A stretch of 46,672 nucleotides of DNA, from NCBI GenBank assembly GCA_015227615.1, contig JAALGZ010000098.1, positions 1-46,672 of the forward strand, read 5' to 3'. Made by a program: the position numbers and the translations under genes. The stretch's first letter is position 1, and each line of letters begins with the position of its first letter. Shown one piece after another: positions 23,501 through 34,590 of this stretch. The stretch is from Labyrinthula sp. Ha. Taxonomy: Eukaryota; Sar; Bigyra; Labyrinthulida; Labyrinthulaceae. The notes beneath the pieces are model-generated. The model had not been told where the DNA came from. It saw nothing but the letters and a program-made list of their open reading frames with translations, and ran no database searches.

Positions 23501-25600
23501 TTGCAAATTTTATCAACAATCTTTTCAAGAATACAATATAATGGTCATAAAATCAACAACACCCTTTTGAAATCTTCTACAAAGCTCAAAACATATTGCA
23601 AACTAAAACTGGTACTTACTCATAGAAAAATTTAGAGGATTAAGGAAAAATAAAGTATAAAAAATCCATGATTACTGAAAATAACGCATATAGTATTTCT
23701 TAGTTTTTGCCACGAAATCTTCCTCAAATGCAATATTATCACCCACAATATGTTTCACATTGAAAAAACCTTTCCCGCCATGAATTTTTTAAGGTATCTT
23801 AGAAGAATGTGTACTTTAAACCCTGAAAAAGGCTAATTCTAAGGATCCTTTTCACTAAGTTAACAGATCCCTAAACAAACATACATTCAAACGTAGCATC
23901 ACGAACTAGAACTCTATAGATGATCTGATTCTTTTCAGACTCTAGGTATTTACTATGCCTAATTTTTGAAACCATCTCTCAGGACTTTCTTTTGCTGATT
24001 AACTGTAACCGAGCTGAATTTGATTCAGAAAAGTCAAATGTTGCAAATTTGCACATCTGAAAATACGAAATCACTCAGTTTTGCTATAATCCCCTAAATT
24101 TTTGTATTAGGTAGCCCCAAACAACTAAAAAAAATGCGACTTTTAACTTTTAATTCTGTTTTTAGGAAACTTTTAATGTTTTTTAAGTCGATAATGGGAT
24201 AAAATGCTGTTTTATCTACTTCAATCCGTGTAACACCTCGAGAAATATTTGTCTGAAGCCCAAAAGACCTCACCAGTCAAAATAGTGGGTGAATTTATGT
24301 CTAGAAACAATTTTGTTTGGGAATTGGAGTATTTTGCATAGACTTCTTAACAATATACCCTATTTCCAAGATCTCTGAAACTCTGAAAAGAATACCATTA
24401 AAAATGAAATATTCACGACTTTGTGAAACCAAGTAACGAAGCATCTTGAAAAACGGCTACCAAATCTAGGTATGGGCACTGTGGGGTTTATTAAATTTAA
24501 TATAGGAGACTCGAAGAAATGCTCTATTAGCCCCAGAAAAAATATCTGTCGTATTGAAACTTGATTTCAAAGTCAACTCTAAAATAGCCAAAACTTAACT
24601 TCTATTTTGTCAAATACATAAGAATTAGACTCTAAGATTTCCCAAACTAAGCTCCCGTTAACTTCAAATGAAAACTGATAGCGTTTGAAGCTTTTATTAT
24701 GGACAATTATGCAAATCTATGGCTTATTATTTCCAATTCCTATATAAAACACATGTTTGTTTATCTTTTGCCCCTGATAAAAATTTTTGAGGTACATATG
24801 GAATGGAATAGAGATAATTATTCTTAATTAAATAAAATATTAATGCTTGACTTAAGAAAATAGTATTCTGGCTGTTTCTCTGATATATTTTTGTAGAAAG
24901 CACAACAGCCTTGTTTGTTATTGATAAATAGGTCAAACATTAATTAATCAGACGAAGTTTGTATCATTTTAAAAAGGGTAGAATCTCTTTTTCAACAGTT
25001 TTTCTCATATCTACTAAGTAAAAATTGAAGTTAGTTAAATGTTCTCCTACTTTTTCGTACCAGTATGCTCCTACTATTTAGCGGTATTCGAAGTAATGTC
25101 TGCAAATGAAACACCTAAGAAAAAGATTAACGTTACTGATGTTCGTCTCTAGAAAGTTTCTCTGGAGGATTCTCCAAATTAAATGTTAATCTATAAATCT
25201 TAGACTAGATGTTACTTCTAAACTAAGTTTCAACGATAAGGGAGCAATAATTCTGAAAGAGTCTATTTCCAGCTCAATTAATTAAAAAAACTTTTCAAAG
25301 CTCTACTTAGTTCAATTAAATTGTACTTGAAATCTCGTTCTAAGGCTCTTATTCCTGGATGTCACGGTACTCTCTCGCTTGGTTGCAACAAATTAGAATA
25401 TAGTTGCTATAGGCTGCAGATCTATCAGTTTAGTGACATAAAAACTCTTTGTTAATGATTTTAATCTCATAAAGAAAAGAACTTTGAGAAAGCTATCATT
25501 GCAATTATGGGAAGAAAAAGTTTAAAGGAAATATTTATCAAACATTTATCAAATAGTTGCTCAATCTAAGCTCAGCACCTCTGTAAACACTTCATTTCAC
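20592..25600. other. 5-kb gene-free stretch
   Basis: AT-rich, with only short open frames and no domain signature on either strand. Minor structure includes a TA run near 20827-20842, an 8-bp hairpin with a 10-nt loop (ATTCCTAT, 22256-22281), and an unusual interleaved inverted repeat at 22709-22776. It may be old decayed mobile DNA, but nothing identifies it. Confidence 0.5.
22709..22776. repeat. Interleaved inverted and direct repeats
   Basis: GTGGTTT (22709-22715) pairs with AAACCAC (22758-22764). TGCATAATA (22730-22738) pairs with TATTATGCA (22768-22776). The order a-b-a'-b' is that of a pseudoknot. A near-direct repeat, TTTGACCTCAC / TTTGACCCCAC, overlaps it. It could be the end of a small mobile element. 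Confidence 0.45.
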
Positions 25601-26103
25601 ACTCTTGCACATACAGCGTCTTTGCTTACTAAAATTTAAGGAAAAAAAGCGAAAAATAACGCCCTTTTATAACTCTGCATATTTAGCCTCGTGTTTGGTG
25701 TTTCTATCCGTACTTTCTTCAAAACTTGTTTGGTTCGCAAAACTTCAGGTTTTTGGGAAATTCAGAATTTCAGAAATACGAGAATTCTCGAATAATATCC
25801 AAATGTCTGAGTCCCTTCTCGATCTTGTTAGGAGTCATAAGGATGCTCTCGGTTCTATTTAATTTAAACGAACTTCTCGAAGAAGACTCATTTCTTGAAT
25901 CCCGAATCCAATTCCTGAAACAGACGTAATAACCAAACTTTGGAAAAACCAAAGCTGTATTTAATCAATTACTAGCTGCAAAAAGTGATTAATATTAGCT
26001 TTGAGGTACTCAAAATTTATATTTTTATTCAAGTTAACTTCTTTCAGTATTGGATTTAAATAGCAAGAATTCTTGTAGTATTCTCTGCAAAGGGGGAAGT
26101 GGA
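25601..26103. other. Upstream region of the 26.1 kb family gene
   Basis: Two overlapping plus-strand frames of 85 and 67 codons (25605-25862, 25726-25929) have no recognisable content. The CAATATTACATTACC element of the minus-strand members is not found here. Confidence 0.3.
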
Positions 26104-27083
26104 TGGAGTTGGGTTCTGTTGATGTGTTCCGAGCAACCTATGAAGGAATACTAATTATTTGTCAAGTAAAAAGCAATGGTGTACCCTATATGCAAATCTT
26201 AGATAGACCATCTCTCTTATTGCCAAAGTTCACAGCAATGCAACGAAGAAGACTAATTGGTCTTAAGTGTTTCGAACTTGTATTTGATTGGCGAGGAAGT
26301 ATATTGAATCAACGCGAGGCGAGGTTTCTACAAAATCTCCTTCACATATTAGATGTTCAATCTGTTGAAATATGTTCTCGCTCATCCAAGCCAATATTAG
26401 AGAAAATCTTTTCATTGGCAATGTCAACAAGAGGTAAATTAAAGAAAATATCTTTTAGCATTGCATCGCAAAAACTATCAGGAGAAATTTTTATTAAGCA
26501 CACAAAAAGAAGAAAAAGCATTGAATATATTGATTTTTTAGGTATTAACTCTGAAAAACAATATACTGAATTTTCTAAGCACTTTAGATTACTAGGTATG
26601 AACCTAAGAGAATTCAAGACAGATATAGATACTTCTTTCTTTTATGTTTGCAAGTATTCTATCAAGCATAATGTCTTGCCAAATCTTGTTTCACTGACGC
26701 TATGCAGGATAGAAACAGATTTAGTTCCTGTTATCTTTTGTCTTGCCGATGAACCTTTCTGTAACCAACTGAAAGTCTTAGATTTAAGCTATTCCTCTAA
26801 GTATTTAAGTCAAGCAAGATCATGGGTTCTGAGTAAGTATATTTTTTCAGTTCAATCTCAGATTCTATTAGCAATGAGTTTTTACATTTCTAAGGCTACT
26901 TCTTTTTCTCTTCTAGTTAATAGTTTACTCCTATCCCAAGAAAATTTACAATGTAATAGTGTCTTTACGTTTAATTATGGCAACATAATGGTTTCTAGAC
27001 AGGTTGATAGATGCGAGGTTATTTCAGAAGGAGCTTTCAGTTATGATCATGGAATACTCAGGAAAGAATTAAAAAATAATTAA
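26104..27083 (+). CDS. Intronless LRR-like family protein, member 2 (326 aa)
   Basis: The ATG is at about 26103-26104, and the frame is uninterrupted to TAA. It has the same size and layout as the other members: an N-terminal variable region, a central helix-strand repeat region, and a FYVCKYS....LPNLVSLTL segment. That segment aligns with FYVLKYA....FPHLTSLKL in the next gene downstream, its closest relative here. Later, QLKVLDLSYSS is a typical LRR-like strand. There is no signal peptide, membrane segment or catalytic motif. It lies 670 bp upstream of member 3 on the same strand, so the two are a tandem duplicate pair that has since diverged strongly. Function unknown. Confidence 0.75.
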
Positions 27084-27752
27084 GATAAATTAAGTTAAAG
27101 TTTTCTTCATAAAGCCATTTATAAATTTTTCTTGGTATTGAGCTTTGTTAGATATAATCTAAGCAACGAAAGAGTTCATCTGAGGACTTTTTCTGAGCTC
27201 CATTTATGTAGTAGGTAAAGTAAATAACTTGTATAGTCTAATGTGTTCTCGTATGCATTTCTTAGTTTTATTTATGTTCCCTTTGTTGTTTAATAATAGT
27301 TCTTGAATCTAAAGGAGGATATCTTTTGCCTGACAAAGTTCTAGACGCTGATAGAAAACAAAATCCAGTTTAATCTTTACCACAATACCTCATAAAAAGA
27401 AATTTGCTTCTATGCATCTTTCTAAGAATATTCTTTAATATTTCTTATTACTATTTCTTGAATATATTATTGCAATAATTTATTTCATACTACAATTTTC
27501 AGTTATCTATTCGTTCTTATTTTAGTTTCAAAAAGCAAAGAAATAACAATTTAACCATTCTAGAACTTGGATCTTTGAGAAATCCAGTTAAAAAGAAGTA
27601 TCTGCAAATAATATATACAATATCTAGCTATTTTATTCCAAAGCTTTATTGAATAGAAATATAGCTTTCAAGCTAATATAATTCTATTGAACTTCCTAAG
27701 TGTTTGTTAAGAATAATTTTATAGTATAAGAAAAGAGAACAAACATTTTTAA
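27084..27752. other. Spacer between tandem members 2 and 3
   Basis: AT-rich, with no open frame of note. It must contain the 3' end of member 2 and the promoter of member 3. No shared promoter element is recognised. Confidence 0.4.
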
Positions 27753-28778
27753 ATGTTACGAGGAGCGCCTAAAAAACTATCCAGTGGATTTGCAAAAGTT
27801 AATGGTGATATTTTGCTTCAACTTATATACGTTTCTCCTACTTCAGCTGAGTTATATATTTCCCAAGGTGATTCTCGAGCTTTTGATATATCAAACAAGG
27901 ATTTGAACGAAATTAGAAATGTACAACACTTAGATTTACAGATTTCTTGGGAAACAAAAAATATGAAAACTGGAGACTTAGATTTTCTCAAAAACCTTTT
28001 GAATAGTTTACACATCAATAAGATAAGTTTTCAGTTTATTAACCTAACCAAAGCAAATTGGGATAAATTATTTTCTTTGGTTATTTCAAATGTATGTGAT
28101 ATGAGAGAAGTTGAGATTGAAGAACAAACTCCCAAACCTTCTGCGTCAATATTTTTTCAATGTATAACGAAGCTTAAAAATATTTCTGGATTTTCATTGA
28201 AAAACGTAGTCTCAAAGAATATGCATTACCAGTTCTTAGAATACTTCAAATCAAACAGCGAATATTTACAGAAGCTAGCTTTGAATATGAATCTTGCTAC
28301 ATTCTATGTTTTGAAATACGCAGCAAACCTGAATAGCTTTCCACATCTTACTTCTCTAAAGTTAGATTTTGTACCAGAGAGTAACAGAATTTTCATTCCT
28401 TTGCTATGTGCTTTGAGAAATAACACTTTTCTTGACCAGTTAAGATTTTTTTCTTTGAGCTTTTATACAAAGCAAAACTCAAAGTCTTCAACAGTTTTTG
28501 TGCTATTTGAGACATTAGGATTAATTGAAAAAAACATGAATTTAAGTCTGAACTGTAGTACAGATGAATACACAGGATACTCATTATCAGACCAATCTCG
28601 TCTTTGGGAATATAAGTTTCTTCGTTATTTAAGTCACATGAATGGAACTGCAAATGAGAACAAGCTAGAAGAATCTGCTGGAGGATTCATGGAATCCCTT
28701 ACAGAAACTGTTCATAGGAAAACACATTTTGATATCAGGGTTAACTATATTAATAAGCCTTCGTTAGGACTGCATTGA
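27753..28778 (+). CDS. Intronless LRR-like family protein, member 3 (341 aa)
   Basis: An uninterrupted frame runs from ATG to TGA. It has LRR-like spacing of hydrophobic strands (VQHLDLQISW, FPHLTSLKLDF, QLRFFSLSFY), with the family's central pattern of SASIFFQ, then an F-x-L strand, then FYVLKYA. It is the longest member because its C-terminus extends beyond the conserved core with a polar, Glu/Lys-rich tail. It is close in layout to member 2, just upstream on the same strand. No targeting signal or catalytic residue is evident, and Cys is scarce, as expected for an intracellular protein. Function unknown. Confidence 0.75.
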   Translation: MLRGAPKKLSSGFAKVNGDILLQLIYVSPTSAELYISQGDSRAFDISNKDLNEIRNVQHLDLQISWETKNMKTGDLDFLKNLLNSLHINKISFQFINLTKANWDKLFSLVISNVCDMREVEIEEQTPKPSASIFFQCITKLKNISGFSLKNVVSKNMHYQFLEYFKSNSEYLQKLALNMNLATFYVLKYAANLNSFPHLTSLKLDFVPESNRIFIPLLCALRNNTFLDQLRFFSLSFYTKQNSKSSTVFVLFETLGLIEKNMNLSLNCSTDEYTGYSLSDQSRLWEYKFLRYLSHMNGTANENKLEESAGGFMESLTETVHRKTHFDIRVNYINKPSLGLH

Positions 28779-30050
28779 TGTTACATGTGTATTTATTCTT
28801 AGTTTCAAGTAATGATTAAGGAGAAAATATAATAGCTTATTTTGTTTGAAACCTTCGCAGAGAAAAACAAAAAATCATAAGTAGTACTGCTTTCTGTATT
28901 CATGCTCTTTTTTCTCTCTTTTGGATAGAAGTAGGCTATATGCTTTGGTCAGATATGTAGAGCCCGTACATAATCTTCTGAAGTGTCAGATGCAATAATT
29001 ATCAGAACCTTATGAAAACTTCTCCCTCTATATCTTGAGAGGTATATTTTTTGGAGAGACAAAGGGCCAGTTTGTCAAATTTTACAAATATGTAGATTGA
29101 ATCAGAATCAATTAAAACCAATAATGAATTGAAGGCTTTCCACCTAACAAGAAATTTATAATTTGAAGTTCTTCAAATACAATTGAAGAGGATTCGTCGA
29201 TGACAGCAATAAGCGGAAATTAGATGTCAATATGAAAGCACTCATAGTTTCATCACAAAATAAAAACTCATCTCTCTTTAATCATTTCCTCAGTTTAAAA
29301 CAAAGTTCTTTCTATTGAAAATCCCCAAAGAGGTTCCAAAGTTTCGGAGCAGCTTCAATATGCATTAACAGGTTCGTGTACTAAAGCAGACATTTTTAAA
29401 GAGGATTTTATTGACGACGTTCATCCATCGGTGCACATCTCTTAGGTGCAAGTGATTTAAGACTTGCCTGGAGAATTAGAAACCAGACAATAGTTTTTCT
29501 GTGGATAGCTAAAGCTGAAAGAGTTGGAGTGGTGGGTTAACTCATCATGGAGAAGTGGTTCAAGTTGGTATGTATAGATATGGATATAAACGAAAGAAGT
29601 TATTACAGGTAGTAAAGTAAGGCAAAGATAATTAAAATTTCAATTATGGGTGTTATAATGATGCATTCAATTGCAGTGGATTTACACTCCAGGCTTATAT
29701 TAAGGAAATGAAAGTAGGATATACTATTCACCATGGAAAACCAGAGCCACGTAGAGAATTTCACAGCTCCAATTAGAGAAAACTTAAATTCAAAAGAAGT
29801 AAGCAGATTGACCGCAAAATCGTTGATTAACAACTGAAGAATGTGCATGATAAAACAGTGGTTGAATGTAAGTAATAGAATAGTCGTTCTACTGCCGCAC
29901 TTAAATAATAAGAACTTAAAGTGCACCAATGCAACATAAACTTTAAAAAAGCAAGAATTAATACATTTATAAATTTTTAATTTAAGAATAAACTGCATTA
30001 AATAGAATCTTTCTATCAATGCTATAGTTTGATAAAAGGTGACCTGTAAT
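28779..30050. other. Gene-free stretch
   Basis: AT-rich. A 138-codon minus-strand frame (29603-30019) is hydrophobic but matches nothing I know. A weak A-box/B-box-like pair near 29530-29565 is not convincing. Confidence 0.35.
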
Positions 30051-30179
30051 AAATGTCAGCAAGTACTGACTGTGTCTGTGTGCAACGCAAAATAAACCGT
30101 CAGGGAAATTTGAATGCATATATGAAAGCTTCCTATTTAGCCCTATACTTGGCTAATTGCTGTTCATGTGAAATCAACA

Positions 30180-30400
30180 TTTTTTGGCTTGGAAAACATA
30201 TTGGATTCAGGAAGTTATTGAAGCTATTGAAGTGTTAACTACTCAAGATTTACATCGATTCTTCATCACTTGGACTCGTAGAAAAAGTGCATGTATTTTG
30301 TTCTTAAGTCGAAAATCTTCTGCAGGTCAGCTGAGAAACTGTTTTGCATCGAATATTGTGATGTTTTCTAGATCCCTTCAGAAATATTGCAGCAACATCT
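30180..30400 (+). other. Possible exon resembling the C-terminus of an M16 (insulinase-type) peptidase
   Basis: The frame encodes YWIQEV....IEVLTTQDLHRFFITW, then RRKSACILFLS. M16 peptidases such as insulin-degrading enzyme end with a similar LTxxDLxxFF....RRxLxVxV stretch. The match is short, the catalytic HxxEH domain is nowhere in the window, and flanking frames are not clearly coding. It could be a relic or chance similarity. Confidence 0.2.
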
Positions 30401-30620
30401 GAGATCCCAAAAGTGGTTCTTTCTAAGTGCAGTACAACCTTCGATAAGAAGTTACTTTCTTGGTACTTCTGTTGGATATAGTTGGAACCAGAAAATGGAT
30501 ATTTGTTTTCTTGTTGTTGGGATAGTGTTTATCTGCGCTGGCATGATTTACCCCACTCTTTCAATTGTACCAATGACTTATTTTCCAAAAATTAATAATC
30601 AAAACCAACGAAACAAATGA

Positions 30621-31430
30621 ATAAAATTTCAATTCATGTTTTTCAATGTAAAAGTTACACCTTAAATTCAATCTTCAAGTTGAGTATTGCATTTTAAAGT
30701 CTATAAATATATTTAGATTTAAGACTGCGGCAAGATGATAGTGCAATCAAGAGTTCACCACAAAGAACATTGTAAAAATGTTTACTGACTTAGGAATGGT
30801 GTTTGTGGACTTAAGTTATTCAAAAAAAGTGATTCAAAATATGCATTTCTGCATCCCAAATATTTGTATTAGCCTTAAACCACTTAAATTTTAAATTCTA
30901 ATTTTAACAAAAATCTAAATCTTCTGAATTTGAGTATTAAAAATTAATCGTCTTAACTCTTTAATTTAGTTAGTTGAAATATCTATTCATCATCGTCTAC
31001 ACATATTTTAATATTTCGGTGCTCAAGCTATGGCAAAGTTTGTAAATCCATCTTCATCTTCTTCGAAGGCCGAGTCATGGGGGCCATTTTTAAAGGCGCG
31101 GGGAGCATGAAAGGCTCCTCGCTACGTTAGAGTAAAACAGCTGCACACTTTCTTGCTTTCTAAGTTTAACTACTCATTTACTACCTTCTAGTGCACTTCA
31201 CTTTTTCCCCGCCCCCCCTCTATATTTTATCTATGGACTGGGGTTAATAGTATTGGACTTTGGCATTCTGCTATTAAGGTACTGGTAAGTTTTATGGAAT
31301 TCCACTAAAAGTCCTTACTGGTACACATCGTCGAAATCCCCCTAAACTCCTTGCCGGAAAAGGGGCGTAATTTACGCTGGTGTAAAAAAGTTGGGTTCCC
31401 ATCTATGAGCTTTTTCGAAAAAACGAGATA
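30621..31430. other. Gene-free stretch left of the MULE
   Basis: AT-rich with a GC-richer island near 31070-31130 that has an imperfect hairpin around GGGGAGC...GGCTCC, and a C-rich run near 31205-31220. It may belong to the 5' flank of the transposon. Confidence 0.35.
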
Positions 31431-31485
31431 GGACTTTTTCACCCCGGAGTGTCTCACTCCACTTCAATCTGATTGATCAGATTTC
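31431..31485 (+). repeat. Left terminal inverted repeat of the MULE (approximate)
   Basis: The core ACCCCGGAGTGTCTCACTCC, with flanking T run and CTGATTG, is the complement of the right-end repeat with a few mismatches. Confidence 0.5.
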
Positions 31486-31743
31486 CAAAAAAAATAATAC
31501 TTCGCCTGGATTTTGAGGTCACAGAAAACAAAATTTTATGCTTTTCAATTTCCTAGGCGAATTCCAATTCCGCACTTTAAAAATTTTCGCAGAGCACAAA
31601 CATTCACAATTTGAACAGAAAGGATACGAAGAAAAACACAAAAAAATCCTTACTAAGGAAAACACAAAAAAAACTTTTAAGTAACCAAAAAAAAGAATTT
31701 AGACGGAAGTTGGACGTTAAAGACCTCTAGCTCTGTAGAAGAA

Positions 31744-33722
31744 ATGTTGGGAAATTGTAAGAACTACGTTGCAGGACACTTTAAAACTGGAAAGAGATCA
31801 TCACACAACTTCACCAAGTCAGAATCAAAGGAAAAGTTTGGAATTGAAGTAGCTAAGTTGCGAAGATGTAAAATTGCTTGCACTAGCTGGAAGAATTGTA
31901 CTTTTGAGGTTAATCTTAAATTTGGTTTAAAGAAGAACACTTGCATCTTTCAATTAATTAGCCTAGAACACGTTGGACATGATTTTAAAAGGTTCTCAAC
32001 AGCGAAGAAGTACTTAAATGATTTAACAGAAGCAGAACTGGAAACTTTACATACATTAGGTAGAGCTGAAACTTCAATTGCTGCAGGAGAATTAGCTCTT
32101 CACAGAACTTTTCCAGGAATCGTGTATGACAAAACTTTGAACAAACGCGAGATGGTGAAAGCAAGATCTAACAGAGAAGATTCAGGAGATAGTAATATGG
32201 AGGTATTGGTCCAATGCAGTCATCGTTGTCAAGCCAGAGGTGGAAAATTCAAACTCTACTTCAATAGATCTGCTCAGGACAAGGCACAGCTTCGTGGATT
32301 AACATTTCAGGAACCAGAACAGAAACAACTAGCATCCATAAACAGCGACTGTATCCAGATTGATACGACCCCCGACATCTCCCGGTATAAAATCTTAGTA
32401 ATATTGCCAGTAGGTGTCGATTGCTTCTTCAGGTTCAGTTTCTTTGGATGTAGCTTCATGGAAACAGAGAACAGCTTTGACGTGGTTAAAATTTTGAAAT
32501 TTCTTGGCCTTCCAGCTGCTAAGGTGATCATGAGTGATGGATCTAGGTCACTTGCAAAAGCTGCTAGGGAGCTTCACTCCACTCACATTCAATGTCTGAA
32601 GCATTTGCTTGCCAGTTTATCTTCGTGTTGCAAGACTTTGTCTAGTGAAGATTTATCACATTTCAGGGCAAGCATGAATAAAATCTTGTACGAAACATTC
32701 ACTCCACCATCTACACTCGTACTTTTCATTGAAAACCTGCTCAAACGTTACCAAAACCCACCTCAACAAGATTTTTCAAAAAAAATATTGAAGAAAAGGA
32801 CTTCATTTGATGTACTTTCACACAAAAAATATTAACTTTCAGCAACAAAGCTACAAAAAGAGTTGAATCTATGCATAGTAGCTTCAAAAGTTGTGGCACT
32901 TTGAGAAAATTTCAACTGAAATGGACGTTGGATGAGGTTGTGAATTATTATGATGGGCTTGTCCAGAAATATGTCAACGGCACTATACATAAGTTAAAAA
33001 CATTAATAACATCTGATGCTAAACTTTCATCTGAGATTGAGAGTTTTCTGAAAAATGAGAGTAGGGAGATGTATTGTACCTATATCCGAATGTATAAATC
33101 TAACGTTGAGTTTGAAGTGAAGGATGAGAACCAGGAAAGAAATTTCATCGTAAAACTAATTGAAAAGAATGGATCAAAACTTCCATCGTGCGCATGTTCA
33201 GTGTGAACAAATATGCATTTGCCGTGTAGACATTTTGCAAGGATATGTGTCCCACTTAGCCCAGATTTTTTTGATCCAAAATATTTGTTGTCTAGGTGGA
33301 ACTATCGTAATCATCCTTTGCACAAGAGAGCTTAAACAACATTGGGCAGATGTCCAACAATAAAGCCGATGACGATGAAGTTTAGATTCCAAGTTCCAGA
33401 TCTGAACAACTTCAAAGCGCCAGTCAAAATTTCAAGTAAATATTCTAAAGTGTTGGCTGAAGCTAAGTTGCTGTGCACCATAGCCTCTCAGACAAACGAA
33501 GTTTGGCGTAAAACTTCTGCAACCATGATAATAATGCGTAAATCATTTCTTAATTATCCAGATGGGTTTTCTTATAAGCCAGAACTTGGGGAAGTAACAG
33601 ATCTAAGTCAAGAAACAGCAGTGAACTTGGAATCAACTTTGAACATCAGATCACCAGCCACGAGAAAAAGAATATATAAGGTTGGGGTTGAAAAAAATCA
33701 ATCGCGTCTGAATTTAGGATGA
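31744..33722 (+). pseudogene. MULE transposase, broken
   Basis: The first frame (31744-32835, 363 codons) starts with a FAR1/FLYWCH-like N-terminal zinc domain (KIACTSWKNCTFEV ... HVGHDF). It continues into the DDE core: IDTTPD with the first Asp near residue 207, MSDGS with the second near 265, and CLKH at 284-287, the usual C-x2-H after the second Asp. The frame then shifts. A second frame from 32871 carries the C-terminal part with a SWIM zinc finger: Cys codons at 33189, 33195 and 33225 and His at 33231. That finger is interrupted by an in-frame TGA at 33204-33206. Further coding-like sequence follows to 33722. The gene therefore has at least one frameshift and one or more stops and is inactive. 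Confidence 0.75.
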
Positions 33723-33926
33723 AAACAATTAAAAAGTAATCAACTCATATTTTCCTTGAACTCTTGACCTGAACTTTATTCTTGGATTCTTGACTTGAAC
33801 TTTATCCATATATATTTTCTTTTCCAAACGCCCAAGCTAAACCCCACCCCTTTTAAAAATAAAATTTAATCAAGCAAACCTTTTGAAAACGATTTTCCCT
33901 TTTTTTTGAAGTTTTTGTTTTGTAAA

Positions 33927-34141
33927 ACGTATTGTGCTTACTTTTTATTTCCAAATATAAATTAAACTGGAACCTGTTCAGCTTTTTATTTCTTTTTGAA
34001 ATATAAATTAAGCTTTCAGCTATATAAAACGTGTTGAGCTTTCTTTTTATTTTCATATAGAAATATGAATTTAACTAAACTCCAACGTGTTGGGCTTTCT
34101 TTTTCTTTTCATACGTAAATATGAATTAAATTTAAGTGGAA
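33927..34141 (+). repeat. Four diverged tandem units inside the MULE
   Basis: Units begin at about 33927, 33972, 34029 and 34085. Each has the pattern AC(G)TGTTGxGCTTTxTTTTT...AAATATxAATTAAA. Spacings are 45, 57 and 56 bp. Confidence 0.7.
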
Positions 34142-34384
34142 CTTTTTTGTCCTTCTTTAGGTTTTATACATAGGAACATCCAACTCGAAAACGTTTGAAT
34201 AATCTAAAAAATAATATAATTTTTGTTTGAATATATCTAACAAAAGAGATAGATCAACATGATCGAGGTTTCATTCTCATTTCATCTTTTCTTGTGGCTG
34301 AACATCGTGCTTTCAAAACCTGGATATAGTTTTTCTGTTTTGGTGGCTTGATTGAATTTATTTTAAATTTTGATTTTGGGGATT

Positions 34385-34440
34385 TTCCAATTCCGGCCAA
34401 TCAGAAAAGTGGAGTCAATAACTCCGGAGTCAAAAAAAAA
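34385..34440 (+). repeat. Right terminal inverted repeat of the MULE (approximate)
   Basis: CCAATCAGA, then AAGTGGAGT and ACTCCGGAGT, followed by an A run. It is inverted relative to the left repeat. Confidence 0.5.
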
Positions 34441-34590
34441 ACGAACCCTCCGAATTGTATTATAATATTAAATAGGGTAATGTACCATTATAATATTATA
34501 TGTTGTAAAGATACAGTTCTTTCCAGACTGAAAAGTTTGCCAAAATTTTGGGCTTGTGAAAATAACGTCAAGGACGAAGCTAAAATGTAA

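Larger units (their letters stand above)
31431..34450 (+). mobile_element. Mutator-like (MULE) DNA transposon, decayed copy 1
   Basis: The transposase region (31744-33722) is bounded by an imperfect terminal inverted repeat. Left, about 31431-31485, contains ACCCCGGAGTG...CACTCCACTT. Right, about 34385-34440, contains the complement AAGTGGAGT...ACTCCGGAGT and an A run. The element is about 3.0 kb. True ends and the 9-10 bp target duplication expected for MULEs could not be fixed. A LINE begins about 150 bp to the right, on the same strand. Confidence 0.6.

Noticed and set aside
20592-25600. CRISPR-like or satellite array in the long gene-free stretch
   Set aside because: No regularly spaced repeat is visible, only isolated short palindromes.
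25605-25929. Two overlapping 67-85 codon frames upstream of member 2
   Set aside because: They show no domain, no similarity to each other's context, and composition like the surrounding non-coding DNA.
29530-29565. A tRNA-like A/B-box pair
   Set aside because: The B-box-like GGTTCAAGTTGG lacks the conserved CC, and no stem pairs were found.
29603-30019. A 138-codon hydrophobic minus-strand frame
   Set aside because: A hydrophobic reading is expected by chance in AT-rich DNA, and no family features are present.
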